Assembly (NCBI GenBank): GCA_021740225.1
Contig: JAIPAF010000004.1
Span: 1 to 36,085 of the forward strand
Length of the DNA: 36,085 bases
Source: Bacteroidales bacterium
GTDB lineage: Bacteria; Bacteroidota; Bacteroidia; Bacteroidales; UBA12077
Direction of reading: 5' to 3'
Positions 7,953-17,523 of this stretch are shown here, piece by piece. Under the pieces are notes generated by a model. The model searched no databases. It had not been told where the DNA came from and worked only from the letters and a program-made list of their open reading frames with translations. The stretch's first letter is position 1. Every line of letters starts with the position of its first letter. The position numbers and the translations under genes were made by a program.

Positions 7953-10900
7953 CTACTTAAACGCCTTCTCCAGCAGTCCGTCTCCGGAAAGTTTCAGCCT
8001 TTCGAAATAGTCGGGGATAGGTTTACCCATAAGCTTGTCCACATAAAGTTTGGCAAGGTACTGGCCAAGCATATATCCCTGGCCGCGCAGCCCCAGGAAA
8101 AGTCCCAGCTCAGGGTCGATCACCATCCGAGGCTCCACGTAATATCCGGCCCAAACGGCCTGGAACCCGACAGAAGACAACCTGGGAATCCAGTTGGTAA
8201 AAATCTCGGTGGCAATGTTCATGAAATCCAGCGAGTTGACCTTTAAATTTTTACCTGTTTCATTGGGCTCAACAGCGGGTGAAGCACAGCCGATCACCTG
8301 GCCGGTTTCAGCAAGCTGCTGACCATACACGGCAACAAAGCCTTTGTAATTTCTCCTGTCGATCATCATCGGCAGGTGATCGCCGTTCACACCCAGGTAG
8401 GGCAGCCTTCTGGTGATGAAAGCCTGGTGTTTCACCGGGAACAAGCCGGTTTCAATGCCCATCCTCCCTGCAAAAGCAGGACCTTCATGACCCAACGCAT
8501 TGACAAACACACCGGTTTGGTATTCCACATATTCCCTGTTGTGGTTCCGAACCAGCACTTTATATGTATCGCCCTCCTTTTGCACATCGATTACCCGGCA
8601 ATCCTCTTCAATGGTGCCGCCGAGCTTTTCGCCCAGGTGCCGGACCAGATCGAGTACCTTGCCCGGAGTCGACTGCCAGCAATTTCTGGCGACCAACGCG
8701 CCCTTATAGGTTTTCAGATTGGGATTGAAATAAGGGGAGAGCTCTTTTTGAAAATCCTTGGGCCCGATCATATAAGCATCAGACCATTCCATGGACTTCT
8801 CCAGGATTTTATAAATCTCATCGTTATGGGCAAAAGTGACATACCGGTTGGGCCGATAATCGACGTTGGCAATCTCCTGAAGTTCCCTAAAAATCCGGTT
8901 GTTGTTGTCAGCAATATCAGATAGCTCGGGCAGGCTGAAATTGGATCTGCCTCCTGCAATATTTCGCCAGGAGGAACCCCTGTTGCAGTTGACCAACACC
9001 GGTTCCTGACCCGCCTCTGCAAGGTAACGGAAAAGGGCGCTGCCTCCTATTCCGCCACCGGCAACCAACGACTGAACGCTTACCTTTTTTACCTTCCGGC
9101 CATTCGTAAAGGGTTGCACATTTTCATGAACCTCCCTTGGATAAAGCTCACCCATCGAAATCTGGTTTGCCATGGGGCCACGGGGTGTAGCCTCTCCTAC
9201 CAGAGATTTCCCGTATTTGGGCAATATTTGCTTCAGGCGCTTAACGCAACGCTTGCCACGACAAGACCCCATTCCCAGTCGCGTAGTGTGTTTTACCTCA
9301 TCCACGCTGATGAACTTGCGTTCTCCAATGACCTCCAGTATATTCTTCAGCTTAACGTCATCACAATGGCAGATATACTGTTCCATTTCAAGATCACCCT
9401 CGTAAGACTCAAAATGTAGTGCTTCGGGATAGGATGTTTTGGCAAGGAAGCCCCGCACTTCCATAAGACTATCACCATGTAGATTGTCCGATTTCACCCG
9501 TGCAATATGGGTTTTGTTCGGCTTCCGCTGTATTTTCTCCACCCGGCCTTCACCAAGCTTCCTGCCGTGGTTGTCCACAAGATAAACCTCTCTCCCTTCC
9601 TCTGCCTCCATCTCTATGGGCAGAAAAACCCAATCTTTCTTCAGATTGTATCCGAAAATGGCCAGGCCGGGACACTGATACACGCACTGCATGCATCCCG
9701 TACATTTTTCATAATCAATCACGGGAACCGTGCCTGTTGACGACTTGGTAATGGCCCCGAAAGGGCACACAAACGCGCAGGGATTGCAGGCAAAACCATA
9801 CAGGCAATCAATAATCACAAACGGCTTTTTCTCCCTGCGTTCTTTCGAAGGCTTATAAGGCTCATCCAGAACCCTGACCGGCTCTTGCTGGGAATCAATA
9901 TATTCTTTGGAAACTTTCAGGTAATCGTTATAATGATATTTTTTCCCCATCTCATTAAGAATATCATAGGCCACCTGCTTTCCTCTCAGCACGGCACTGG
10001 TTCCCTCGCCAATGCGAATCGCATCACCCGCTCCGTGGCAATCCCTTCCGAATATTTCCTTGCCCTTGGAAAGCAATCCATCATCCGAAACCAAACCCGT
10101 ACATATATTGATGGCATCGATGTCTTCGATCACCTTTTCGGTGTCGGGGACAGGTTCAAAATTCTCAGATTCCGCAACCACCGCCCCGACAATGCCATCG
10201 TGGTTTTTATTGGGTATGGCTTTCAACAACTGATGAGAAGTGATTATGGGTATACCCAGCCGCCTAACCCGAGCTGCCTGGACCGGGAATCCCCCTTCAT
10301 CAGGCAAAGCCTCCAAAATGGCCTTCACATTGGCGCCAGCCTGTATCAGTTGGTAAGAAGTGAGATAACCAATATTTCCGGCTCCTACAGTCAAAACATT
10401 CTTCCCCAGCAAAGTACGTTCAAGGTTCATCATCTTCTGAACCACAGCGGCTGTATATACGCCCGGAACATCATCGTTTTCGAAAGGCGGCATAAAAGGT
10501 ACCGCACCGGTGGCCACAACCAGGTGACCGGCATCCACATAATAAACCTCTTCCGTCTTAATATTTTTTACTGCCAGGCGTTTTCCTTCCAGAATATCCC
10601 AAACAGTTGAGTTAAAAAAAATTCCGGTAAGATCCTCACCTGCAAGTTTTTTAGCTATATCAAACCCCCGCATTCCCCCAAATGTCTTTTCTTTCTCAAA
10701 GAAAAAAAACTGGTGGGTTTGCATGAGGAACTGTCCGCCAATCTTTTCATTGCTATCGATCACCAGATTATCAATATGATAATCGTCAAATATCACTCGT
10801 GCTGCCAGGCCAGCCGGACCGGCGCCTATAATGACCACATCTGTTTTGTATACATCATAAGCCTGACCGGTAGACACCACAGTTTGACGGGGTTCATAAT

Positions 10901-11186
10901 TAAGCGGTATTTTACGGATCTCGTTTACATGATCCACCGGTGTGATGCAAATCCTCCTTACTTCTCCGTCCACGATCATCTCGCAGGCACCACATTTCCC
11001 TATACCGCATTCCAGACTGCGGTTTCTCCCTTCCAGACTATATGAATGCACAGGAAACCCGGCCTGATGCAGAGCAGCTGCAATGGCAAGCCCTTTTTCA
11101 CAAGTGATGAGATGGCCTTCATAGGAAAAAGTAACGGTTTCTCTTTTGTCTATATCCAGAATGGGATGTCCTGTAATGGGATACAT
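7953..11186 (-). CDS. Multidomain FAD/iron-sulfur oxidoreductase fusion: 2Fe-2S (HcnA-like) + NAD(P)/FAD oxidoreductase (HcnB-like) + 2x[4Fe-4S] ferredoxin + BFD-like 2Fe-2S + DAO-type FAD oxidoreductase (HcnC-like)
   Basis: 1077 aa; CGIGKCGACEMIVDGEVRRIC; VVIIGAGPAGLAA; CNPCAFVCPFGAI and CTGCMQCVYQCP; YICHCDDVKLKNI...GMGSCRGKRC; VAGGGIGGSALFRYLAEAG and C-terminal DAO fold. Confidence 0.9.
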   Translation of the reverse strand: MYPITGHPILDIDKRETVTFSYEGHLITCEKGLAIAAALHQAGFPVHSYSLEGRNRSLECGIGKCGACEMIVDGEVRRICITPVDHVNEIRKIPLNYEPRQTVVSTGQAYDVYKTDVVIIGAGPAGLAARVIFDDYHIDNLVIDSNEKIGGQFLMQTHQFFFFEKEKTFGGMRGFDIAKKLAGEDLTGIFFNSTVWDILEGKRLAVKNIKTEEVYYVDAGHLVVATGAVPFMPPFENDDVPGVYTAAVVQKMMNLERTLLGKNVLTVGAGNIGYLTSYQLIQAGANVKAILEALPDEGGFPVQAARVRRLGIPIITSHQLLKAIPNKNHDGIVGAVVAESENFEPVPDTEKVIEDIDAINICTGLVSDDGLLSKGKEIFGRDCHGAGDAIRIGEGTSAVLRGKQVAYDILNEMGKKYHYNDYLKVSKEYIDSQQEPVRVLDEPYKPSKERREKKPFVIIDCLYGFACNPCAFVCPFGAITKSSTGTVPVIDYEKCTGCMQCVYQCPGLAIFGYNLKKDWVFLPIEMEAEEGREVYLVDNHGRKLGEGRVEKIQRKPNKTHIARVKSDNLHGDSLMEVRGFLAKTSYPEALHFESYEGDLEMEQYICHCDDVKLKNILEVIGERKFISVDEVKHTTRLGMGSCRGKRCVKRLKQILPKYGKSLVGEATPRGPMANQISMGELYPREVHENVQPFTNGRKVKKVSVQSLVAGGGIGGSALFRYLAEAGQEPVLVNCNRGSSWRNIAGGRSNFSLPELSDIADNNNRIFRELQEIANVDYRPNRYVTFAHNDEIYKILEKSMEWSDAYMIGPKDFQKELSPYFNPNLKTYKGALVARNCWQSTPGKVLDLVRHLGEKLGGTIEEDCRVIDVQKEGDTYKVLVRNHNREYVEYQTGVFVNALGHEGPAFAGRMGIETGLFPVKHQAFITRRLPYLGVNGDHLPMMIDRRNYKGFVAVYGQQLAETGQVIGCASPAVEPNETGKNLKVNSLDFMNIATEIFTNWIPRLSSVGFQAVWAGYYVEPRMVIDPELGLFLGLRGQGYMLGQYLAKLYVDKLMGKPIPDYFERLKLSGDGLLEKAFK

Positions 11187-11347
11187 TAATATATTCCTTT
11201 AAAATTAAAGAATGAAGATCAAAATCATCCCGGGATTTTTCAATGATTTTTATCAGGACAATGATTCATAGATAAAAGGATGGATCAGTACTTTTTGTGT
11301 TTGAAAATTTTTCAAATCCCAAACGGTTGTAGTTTATGTCTATAGGG

Positions 11348-11389
11348 GCAGAATTTCCCCAACTACCCACCCGGCGGGAGAAGTTCTGC
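11348..11389. repeat. Imperfect inverted repeat / hairpin downstream of murI
   Basis: Arms gcagaatttcccc (11348-11360) and gggagaagttctgc (11376-11389) form about 12 pairs (including one G-U) with one internal mismatch. Confidence 0.5.
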
Positions 11390-11424
11390 TTTCGAAAGGG
11401 AGGGGGAGGCCAGTCAAAATACTA

Positions 11425-12237
11425 CTATTCTTTCCAGATATTTTTCTTTTCCAAATGGATGGATTCATCAAAGAACATCCGGGCGATGGATTCAAAGTAT
11501 TCGGTGTAATCAGAAACGTAAAATACATCCTCCGGATATTTCCGATTGTTTAAAAGATTGTGTTTTTCGAGCAATTCCTTCAGGTGCAGGGCTACAATAT
11601 TGGATGAATCCACAACTTCCACATTAAAATCGAAAAATCTTCTGATCTGGTTTTTAATGATGGGGTAATGGGTACATCCCAAAATCAGGGATTGTATATT
11701 TTCCAGTCTTTTATCCGACAGGTAAGCCCTGATGATGGCATTGCTGATGTCGTCATAAACAAATCCCTCTTCAATCATCGGGACAAATAAAGGAGTAGCG
11801 AGTGAACTTACCTCTATCCGGTCATCTTTTTCCATAATTTTATGCTCGTAGGTCCCGCTTTTTATGGTTGCCTTTGTTCCAATAACGCCTACCTTTTTTC
11901 CTGAAAAACGGCCGATAATATAATTGACCACCGGATCGATCACATTCAAGAGGAACACACTATTATTCAAATGACTGACAAGCTTATTATAGGCCACTGC
12001 GGACGCGGTATTGCAGGCAATTAAAACGAGTTTCACGTTTTTCTCCAGGAGAAAGTCTGTAATTTGAGTGGAATAATTAATGATCGTTTCATTGGATTTA
12101 TCGCCATAAGGAAGGTGAGCAGTATCTCCGAAATAGATGATCCGCTCGTCAGGCAATACATGTTTTATAGCAGAGGCTACAGTTAAGCCACCTACTCCTG
12201 AATCAAAAATGCCAATAGATTGTTCGGGTTTTAACAT
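11425..12237 (-). CDS. murI: Glutamate racemase
   Basis: MLKPEQSIGIFDSGVGGLTVASAI...; catalytic Cys motifs LIACNTASA and LILGCTHYPI. The ORF track extends to 12288, but Met at 12237 precedes the conserved start. Confidence 0.97.
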   Translation of the reverse strand: MLKPEQSIGIFDSGVGGLTVASAIKHVLPDERIIYFGDTAHLPYGDKSNETIINYSTQITDFLLEKNVKLVLIACNTASAVAYNKLVSHLNNSVFLLNVIDPVVNYIIGRFSGKKVGVIGTKATIKSGTYEHKIMEKDDRIEVSSLATPLFVPMIEEGFVYDDISNAIIRAYLSDKRLENIQSLILGCTHYPIIKNQIRRFFDFNVEVVDSSNIVALHLKELLEKHNLLNNRKYPEDVFYVSDYTEYFESIARMFFDESIHLEKKNIWKE

Positions 12238-12255
12238 GATGATGCGGCAAAAATG

Positions 12256-12282
12256 AAAAAAAGACCATCTCCTGAGATGGCC
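12256..12282 (-). terminator. Intrinsic terminator after the ompH gene, upstream of murI
   Basis: Minus strand GGCCATCT-CAGG-AGATGGTC followed by TTTTTTT. Confidence 0.75.
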
Positions 12283-12306
12283 TATCATTCAACTATTCAT
12301 TAACTG

Positions 12307-12825
12307 CTACTGCAATCCAAGCTCTTCCTGAACCAGAGGCATCACATTTTCGCTTTGTTCGGATTGATAAACGATGGCCCCTGCACTGGTATCAAAAATA
12401 TAAATATACCCGTGTTGTTTTCCTACCCGCTGTATGGCATTGTCAATCCTGTTCATCAGGGGTTTCATCAATTCCTGCTGTTTCTGCTGCATATCCTGCT
12501 GGGCGGTAGACTGAAATTCCTGGATCCGACCTTGCATTTGCTGCAATTCCTTTTCCTTGGATTTTCTGACCATTTCGGAATAATTTTGCCTGTTTTTCTG
12601 GTATTCCTGGAATTTTTGCGAATACTCCTGGCGCATGGTTTGCATTTCCTTCTGGAGCATTTTTTGGTATTCTTGCATTTCCTGTCTTATACTGTCTCTT
12701 TCAGGCATCATACTCATTAGCTCGGACACATTAAGGTGCCCGAATTTTAGATCCTGGGATTGTGCAAAACTAACAGCAGGAAGAACAAACGCTATTAATA
12801 ATAATGATAAAACAATTCGCTTCAT
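12307..12825 (-). CDS. OmpH/Skp-family periplasmic chaperone (copy 1)
   Basis: 172 aa; signal peptide, FGHLNVSELMSMMPE, long coiled coil, C-terminal YIFDTSAGAIVY. Confidence 0.9.
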   Translation of the reverse strand: MKRIVLSLLLIAFVLPAVSFAQSQDLKFGHLNVSELMSMMPERDSIRQEMQEYQKMLQKEMQTMRQEYSQKFQEYQKNRQNYSEMVRKSKEKELQQMQGRIQEFQSTAQQDMQQKQQELMKPLMNRIDNAIQRVGKQHGYIYIFDTSAGAIVYQSEQSENVMPLVQEELGLQ

Positions 12826-12866
12826 AATTTACTGATTTTAAAATATTAATTTACAAATTTATTAAT

Positions 12867-13385
12867 TTATTTTTTATATCCCAATTCTTTCAAAACATCG
12901 TCGCTTTTATCGTAATTGGGATCGGTGTAGAGTATATTGGATTGACCGGCTGCATCGAAAATAACCGCATAGTTGCCCCTGCTTGCAATGGTTTCAATAG
13001 CACTATACACTTCTTCCTGGATGGGCTTCACCAATTCCTGTCTCTTTTGATAAAGTTCACCTTCAGGGCCGAAATACTTTCTCTGCAGTTTCTGAATCTC
13101 CTTTTTCTTTTCATTAATTTCATTCTGTCGCCTTTGTTTCATTTCATCCGTGAGCAATACCTTTTCACTTTGAAACTCCTTCTCCATTTTCTCTAGTTCC
13201 TGTTTTTGGGTTTCAAGCTCCTGTTGCCATTCATAGGACAATTGATCCAATTTTTCCTGCGCGGCCTTATAGGCCGGAATGTTATTTAAAATATACTCGG
13301 TATTTACATAAGCATATCTTTGGGCGTATGATACGGAACCGATAAAAACCAACAGGAGTATGAATATCCATTTCCGCATAGGCAA
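12867..13385 (-). CDS. OmpH/Skp-family periplasmic chaperone (copy 2)
   Basis: 172 aa; signal peptide, YAYVNTEYILNNIPAYKAAQEKLD, coiled coil, AVIFDAAGQSNILY. Confidence 0.92.
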   Translation of the reverse strand: MPMRKWIFILLLVFIGSVSYAQRYAYVNTEYILNNIPAYKAAQEKLDQLSYEWQQELETQKQELEKMEKEFQSEKVLLTDEMKQRRQNEINEKKKEIQKLQRKYFGPEGELYQKRQELVKPIQEEVYSAIETIASRGNYAVIFDAAGQSNILYTDPNYDKSDDVLKELGYKK

Positions 13386-13389
13386 CGCG

Positions 13390-15900
13390 TTAAAATTGCT
13401 GTCCGATTAGGAAATGGAACTGGCCCCCGTTCGCGTCGGGTCTGCCCGGTATTTCATCAAATCCGTAACCCCAGTCGATGCCCAATAATCCGAACATGGG
13501 AAGGAAAGCCCTTAGACCGATTCCTGCAGATCTTTTCAATGATAAAGGATCTAACTCTTCAGTATTTTGCCAGGCATTGCCCGCCTCAATGAATCCCAAA
13601 ACATAAATGGTAGCCTGGCGTTTAAGAGAAACGGGATATCTCAGCTCCATATAGTTCCTCTCATAAATATTGCCTGCTTTCTTACCTTCTTTATTAATAG
13701 GCGTCAACGAACTATTTTCATAGCCGCGCAATGCAATGGTTTCTCGGCCATATAAATTGTAGCCTGATATACCATCACCGCCAACATCGAAGGTGCCAAA
13801 CGGACTGTGGCCGATATCTTCATTGTAATACCCCAGGTATCCGAACTCCGTGTTTACAGCCAATACAAGGTCACCAAGCAATCTCTGATACCACTCGCCT
13901 TTATATTTCCATTTATGGTATTCAATCCAGTTATATTTCACAGCTTGTGAAGCCGTTTTGTAATTGATGTCGGTAAACAGGGAATATGGTGGGGTAATTT
14001 TTAGTGTAAGCATGAACTTTGAACCACTTCGCGGATAAATCGGCTGGGAAACGGAGTTTCTGCCAAAGGTGGTAGAAAAACTGAAATTATTTGCTATCCC
14101 ATTTTCAATGATAAAGCCTCTCCTTTGCCAGTCTTTCAAATTATACCGCTCATAACTAAACGAATTGCTTAAGATAAAATAGTCGTCCGGCCATTCAAGC
14201 CTTTGCCGGAGTCCAACAGAACCACCTGTAATTTTAAAATAAGATTCATCAGTAGAAGCCCCCCGGAAAAATCTACCAAAGCGACCGGCAGTATTTTGTA
14301 TCGAACGATAGGCTGAAACGGAAAAATTGTTCGGTTTTTTTCCACCCAACCAGGGCTCCTGAAAAGAGATGCTGTAGTTTTGATAATAACTTCCGTTGGT
14401 TCTTGCACGGACAGATAAAGTCTGGCCGTCTCCCGAAGGCACAGGTTTCCAGGCATCCTTTTCAAAAAGCCGACGGGCAGAAAAGTTATTAAAGGTAATT
14501 CCTATGGTACCGACAAACATTCCGGCACCCCAACCTCCGGATATTTCCAACTGGTCGTTGGGTTTTTCCACCACTGAATAATTCAGATCCACTTCACCTC
14601 TTGACTGATTGATATTAATGGGTTCAATCCCCATTTGTTCAGGATCGAAATGGCCAAGTTGTGCCAACTCCCTTTGTGAACGCTGAATGGCCGATCTATT
14701 GAAAAGATCACCGGGCTTGGTCCTCAATTCTCTTCGGATAACATGCTCGTTGGTTTTGGTATTGCCTTCAATAATTACCCGGTTCAACTGCGCCTGTTTT
14801 CCTTCCTGTATTCTCACCTCAATATCCACCGAATCGTCTTCTATTTGTGTAATTACCGGATTGGCATTAAAGAACAAATACCCGTTATCCAGATATAAGT
14901 TTCCAACAGCATCTTCAGCAGCGTTGATCCGCTCGTTCAACAACGACATATCAAAGGGATCCCCTTCATCTATTTTAAGCCTTTGCATGAGCATTTCCGT
15001 GGGATAAACAGTGTTTCCCGTCCACTCAATATCATCAAAGAAATACTGCTTCCCTTCATGGATTTGTATATCAATTTTAATGCGATCCTCACTCACCGAA
15101 TACACCGTATCATCAACAATTCTGGCATCCCGATATCCGTTTTCCATGTATTTATCAATGATTTTCTCCTTGTCTTCTTCATACTTTTCAGGAATAAACT
15201 TTGAACCCTGGAAAATGTTCCAGTTCTTCTTATGGGTATGTTCCATAGTCCTTCTTAATTCACCGTCATCAAACACGGTATTTCCCGAAAAAGTAATGTC
15301 TTTAATCTTCACCTTCTCGTTCTTATTAACCCTGATTTGCAAGTTCACCCGGTTGCTACGGGTGGTGTCATCCACCCTGGTTACCTGTATTTCTGTATTT
15401 AAATATTTTTTGTCGTAAAAATATTCCTTAATGGTTTCTCTAATGTTGTTAATCACATTCCTGTTAACCTGGCTTCCCTGCTTCAGCTTAAGTTCCTCTT
15501 TGATGTCTTTCTCTTCCCGATTGCGAACACCGATAATGTCAAATCCGGAAAGCCTGGGCTGTTCTTGTAAGTATATTCCGAGAGAAATGGAATCCACCTG
15601 AACCTCCTTGGCAAAAATCTTAACATCCGAAAACAGTCCCTGCGACCATAAATTATTAATGGCTTTGGTTATTTGCTCTCCGGGAATGGTTATCCGGTCG
15701 CCCTGTCTTAATCCTGAGAGGTTGGCCAGTATTTCCTCATCCAGATATTTTACCCCCTGTATATCAATTGATTTGATGTAATATTCCTGGGGGTTTGAAT
15801 AATCCATCACCTCATAATCCGGTTTCTTTTCCTGGGATAAGGTAACGTTCTGCATGAATAAAAACAATAAGCCAAATATTAGTGCAACTTTCCTAACCAT
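13390..15900 (-). CDS. bamA: Outer membrane protein assembly factor BamA
   Basis: POTRA repeats (IKSIDIQGVKYLDEEILANLSGLRQGD, etc.) plus C-terminal Omp85 barrel ending in ...GQFHFLIGQQF. Met at 15900 (MVRKVALIFGLLFLF) is the likely start rather than 16008. Confidence 0.95.
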   Translation of the reverse strand: MVRKVALIFGLLFLFMQNVTLSQEKKPDYEVMDYSNPQEYYIKSIDIQGVKYLDEEILANLSGLRQGDRITIPGEQITKAINNLWSQGLFSDVKIFAKEVQVDSISLGIYLQEQPRLSGFDIIGVRNREEKDIKEELKLKQGSQVNRNVINNIRETIKEYFYDKKYLNTEIQVTRVDDTTRSNRVNLQIRVNKNEKVKIKDITFSGNTVFDDGELRRTMEHTHKKNWNIFQGSKFIPEKYEEDKEKIIDKYMENGYRDARIVDDTVYSVSEDRIKIDIQIHEGKQYFFDDIEWTGNTVYPTEMLMQRLKIDEGDPFDMSLLNERINAAEDAVGNLYLDNGYLFFNANPVITQIEDDSVDIEVRIQEGKQAQLNRVIIEGNTKTNEHVIRRELRTKPGDLFNRSAIQRSQRELAQLGHFDPEQMGIEPININQSRGEVDLNYSVVEKPNDQLEISGGWGAGMFVGTIGITFNNFSARRLFEKDAWKPVPSGDGQTLSVRARTNGSYYQNYSISFQEPWLGGKKPNNFSVSAYRSIQNTAGRFGRFFRGASTDESYFKITGGSVGLRQRLEWPDDYFILSNSFSYERYNLKDWQRRGFIIENGIANNFSFSTTFGRNSVSQPIYPRSGSKFMLTLKITPPYSLFTDINYKTASQAVKYNWIEYHKWKYKGEWYQRLLGDLVLAVNTEFGYLGYYNEDIGHSPFGTFDVGGDGISGYNLYGRETIALRGYENSSLTPINKEGKKAGNIYERNYMELRYPVSLKRQATIYVLGFIEAGNAWQNTEELDPLSLKRSAGIGLRAFLPMFGLLGIDWGYGFDEIPGRPDANGGQFHFLIGQQF

Positions 15901-16678
15901 AATGCGGTGCGTTGTTTTTCTTTTTATTCGATTCATTTTGATCCTTGAGCTGACCACTTGTCTTGCCAAATCTTCTCTCCCGATTCTGGTAGTCAACAAT
16001 TGCTTCATAAAAATTTTCTTTTCTAAAATCAGGCCAAAGCACTTCTGTAAAATATAACTCCGTATAAGCCAACTGCCACAATAAAAAATTGCTGAGCCGG
16101 CATTCCCCGCTTGTCCTTATCAACAGATCGGGATCGGGGATATCCTTGGTGGTAAGATATTTCTTAACTGTATCATTATCCAAATCATCTTCTGTTCTTC
16201 CCTGTTTAACATCATTCCCGAAATTTCTCATAGCCTCGGCCAATTCCCAACGCGCGCTATAGTTCAATGCCAAAACAAGGTTCAACCCTGTATTATTCTC
16301 CGTCTTTTTTTTGGCTTCGGCAATTTTTCCCCGGACGTTGTCCGGTAGTCCGGTGATATCTCCAATGCACAGCAAACGAATATTATTCTCTATAAGGGTT
16401 TTAATCTCCCTGTCGATGGTTGAAATCAACAATGACATCAGGGCTTCGATCTCGTGTTTGGGACGATTCCAGTTCTCTCGCGAGAATGCATACAAGGTGA
16501 TGTGAGAAATACCTAAGTCTGCCGCGGCTTCCACGGTCTCCCTTACTGACTTAACTCCCTCCTTATGTCCGAAAATTCGCTGATTACCTCTTTTCTTAGC
16601 CCAACGACCGTTACCATCCATAATGATGGCCACATGCCCGGGTAATCTTTCCTTATTTATTTGTTCTTTTGTTGCCAT
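15893..16678 (-). CDS. uppS: Isoprenyl transferase / undecaprenyl diphosphate synthase
   Basis: 261 aa; HVAIIMDGNGRWAKKRG, GHKEGVKSVRETVEAA, TLYAFSRENWNRP, DPDLLIRTSGECRLSNFLLWQLAYTELYF. Overlaps the bamA start by 8 nt. Confidence 0.98.
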   Translation of the reverse strand: MATKEQINKERLPGHVAIIMDGNGRWAKKRGNQRIFGHKEGVKSVRETVEAAADLGISHITLYAFSRENWNRPKHEIEALMSLLISTIDREIKTLIENNIRLLCIGDITGLPDNVRGKIAEAKKKTENNTGLNLVLALNYSARWELAEAMRNFGNDVKQGRTEDDLDNDTVKKYLTTKDIPDPDLLIRTSGECRLSNFLLWQLAYTELYFTEVLWPDFRKENFYEAIVDYQNRERRFGKTSGQLKDQNESNKKKNNAPHYG

Positions 16679-16690
16679 AGATCAAAATAG

Positions 16691-17356
16691 TTATTCCTCA
16701 TAGGTCGGGCACTCGGTTTGCTCTTTAAAAGGTTTGAACGTCAAAAATAGAAAGCCATGATGATACCAGTCATCGTTATGAATTATCGCACCCTTGTCCT
16801 TTTCTGAAACATTCACAACCTTATCTCTATTGTCATAAAAGATTTTTTTAGCCATCCATAGTATTCCTATTGAAAAGCGCTCAAAGATATTATATTTAAT
16901 TCCCAATCCAAAAGGAATTGTTACCTGAAATTTATCTGGCACATCACTCAGGAAATGAGTGGCACCCACTCCTCCAAAAACAAAGGGTGCGAAATTACGC
17001 TTTCTGATGTTGTAGGTTTCGTATGGCAAAAAATTAAACTCAGCCATCAGGGAAAGATCAATTTGTCTGGTATTGAATGAACCAATATCGCTATCCGGTA
17101 AATTATACTGTTCAACATATTTCGTACTTCCTCTAAGTGGATTATAGGAACCCATAAGATGAAAGGAATAACGCAAACCCTGATCCGACTTGATCCCGAA
17201 TCCGAAGGCCGGTAAAGGCGAAAAAAAAGGGTTTGCTTTATTCATATCGCCCATGTATTGTGAAGTCCCACCATAAAACCCTATGGATAAATCATCCTGA
17301 GCATGAACGCATGTTAAAAAAAAGTAAAAAATGATAAGAAGGGTTAATCTATTCAT
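16691..17356 (-). CDS. DUF6089-like outer membrane beta-barrel protein
   Basis: 221 aa; signal peptide, SIGFYGGTSQYMGDMN, repeated aromatic beta-strand pattern, position next to uppS/bamA. Confidence 0.75.
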   Translation of the reverse strand: MNRLTLLIIFYFFLTCVHAQDDLSIGFYGGTSQYMGDMNKANPFFSPLPAFGFGIKSDQGLRYSFHLMGSYNPLRGSTKYVEQYNLPDSDIGSFNTRQIDLSLMAEFNFLPYETYNIRKRNFAPFVFGGVGATHFLSDVPDKFQVTIPFGLGIKYNIFERFSIGILWMAKKIFYDNRDKVVNVSEKDKGAIIHNDDWYHHGFLFLTFKPFKEQTECPTYEE

Positions 17357-17523
17357 TAAATGATCCTTATGACCTCAATCTTCTGTTATAATACGCACTT
17401 ATAATTAATACAACGTTCAACTATCAAGAAATAGTATAAGTCTTTTAGTCAAGGCATAATTCCCTGACGTATTGTCAGCACCCTTATCATGTTCCTTGTT
17501 GTGAAGGTTCCTGCATGCGGAGT

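Noticed and set aside
9885-10610. 241-aa plus ORF inside the fusion oxidoreductase
   Set aside because: Antisense to an ORF with multiple intact FeS and FAD motifs; no independent motif.
7953-11186. Naming the fusion protein hydrogen cyanide synthase
   Set aside because: Domain content is shared with opine, proline and related dehydrogenases; there is no evidence for glycine as substrate.
11340-11528. 62-aa minus ORF ending ...SRTSPAGWVVGEILPL
   Set aside because: Overlaps the murI end in another frame, and its C-terminal part is the inverted-repeat DNA; not coding.
12307-13385. Paired ompH genes as a recent tandem duplication
   Set aside because: The two proteins are quite divergent and paired OmpH genes next to bamA are common in Bacteroidota.
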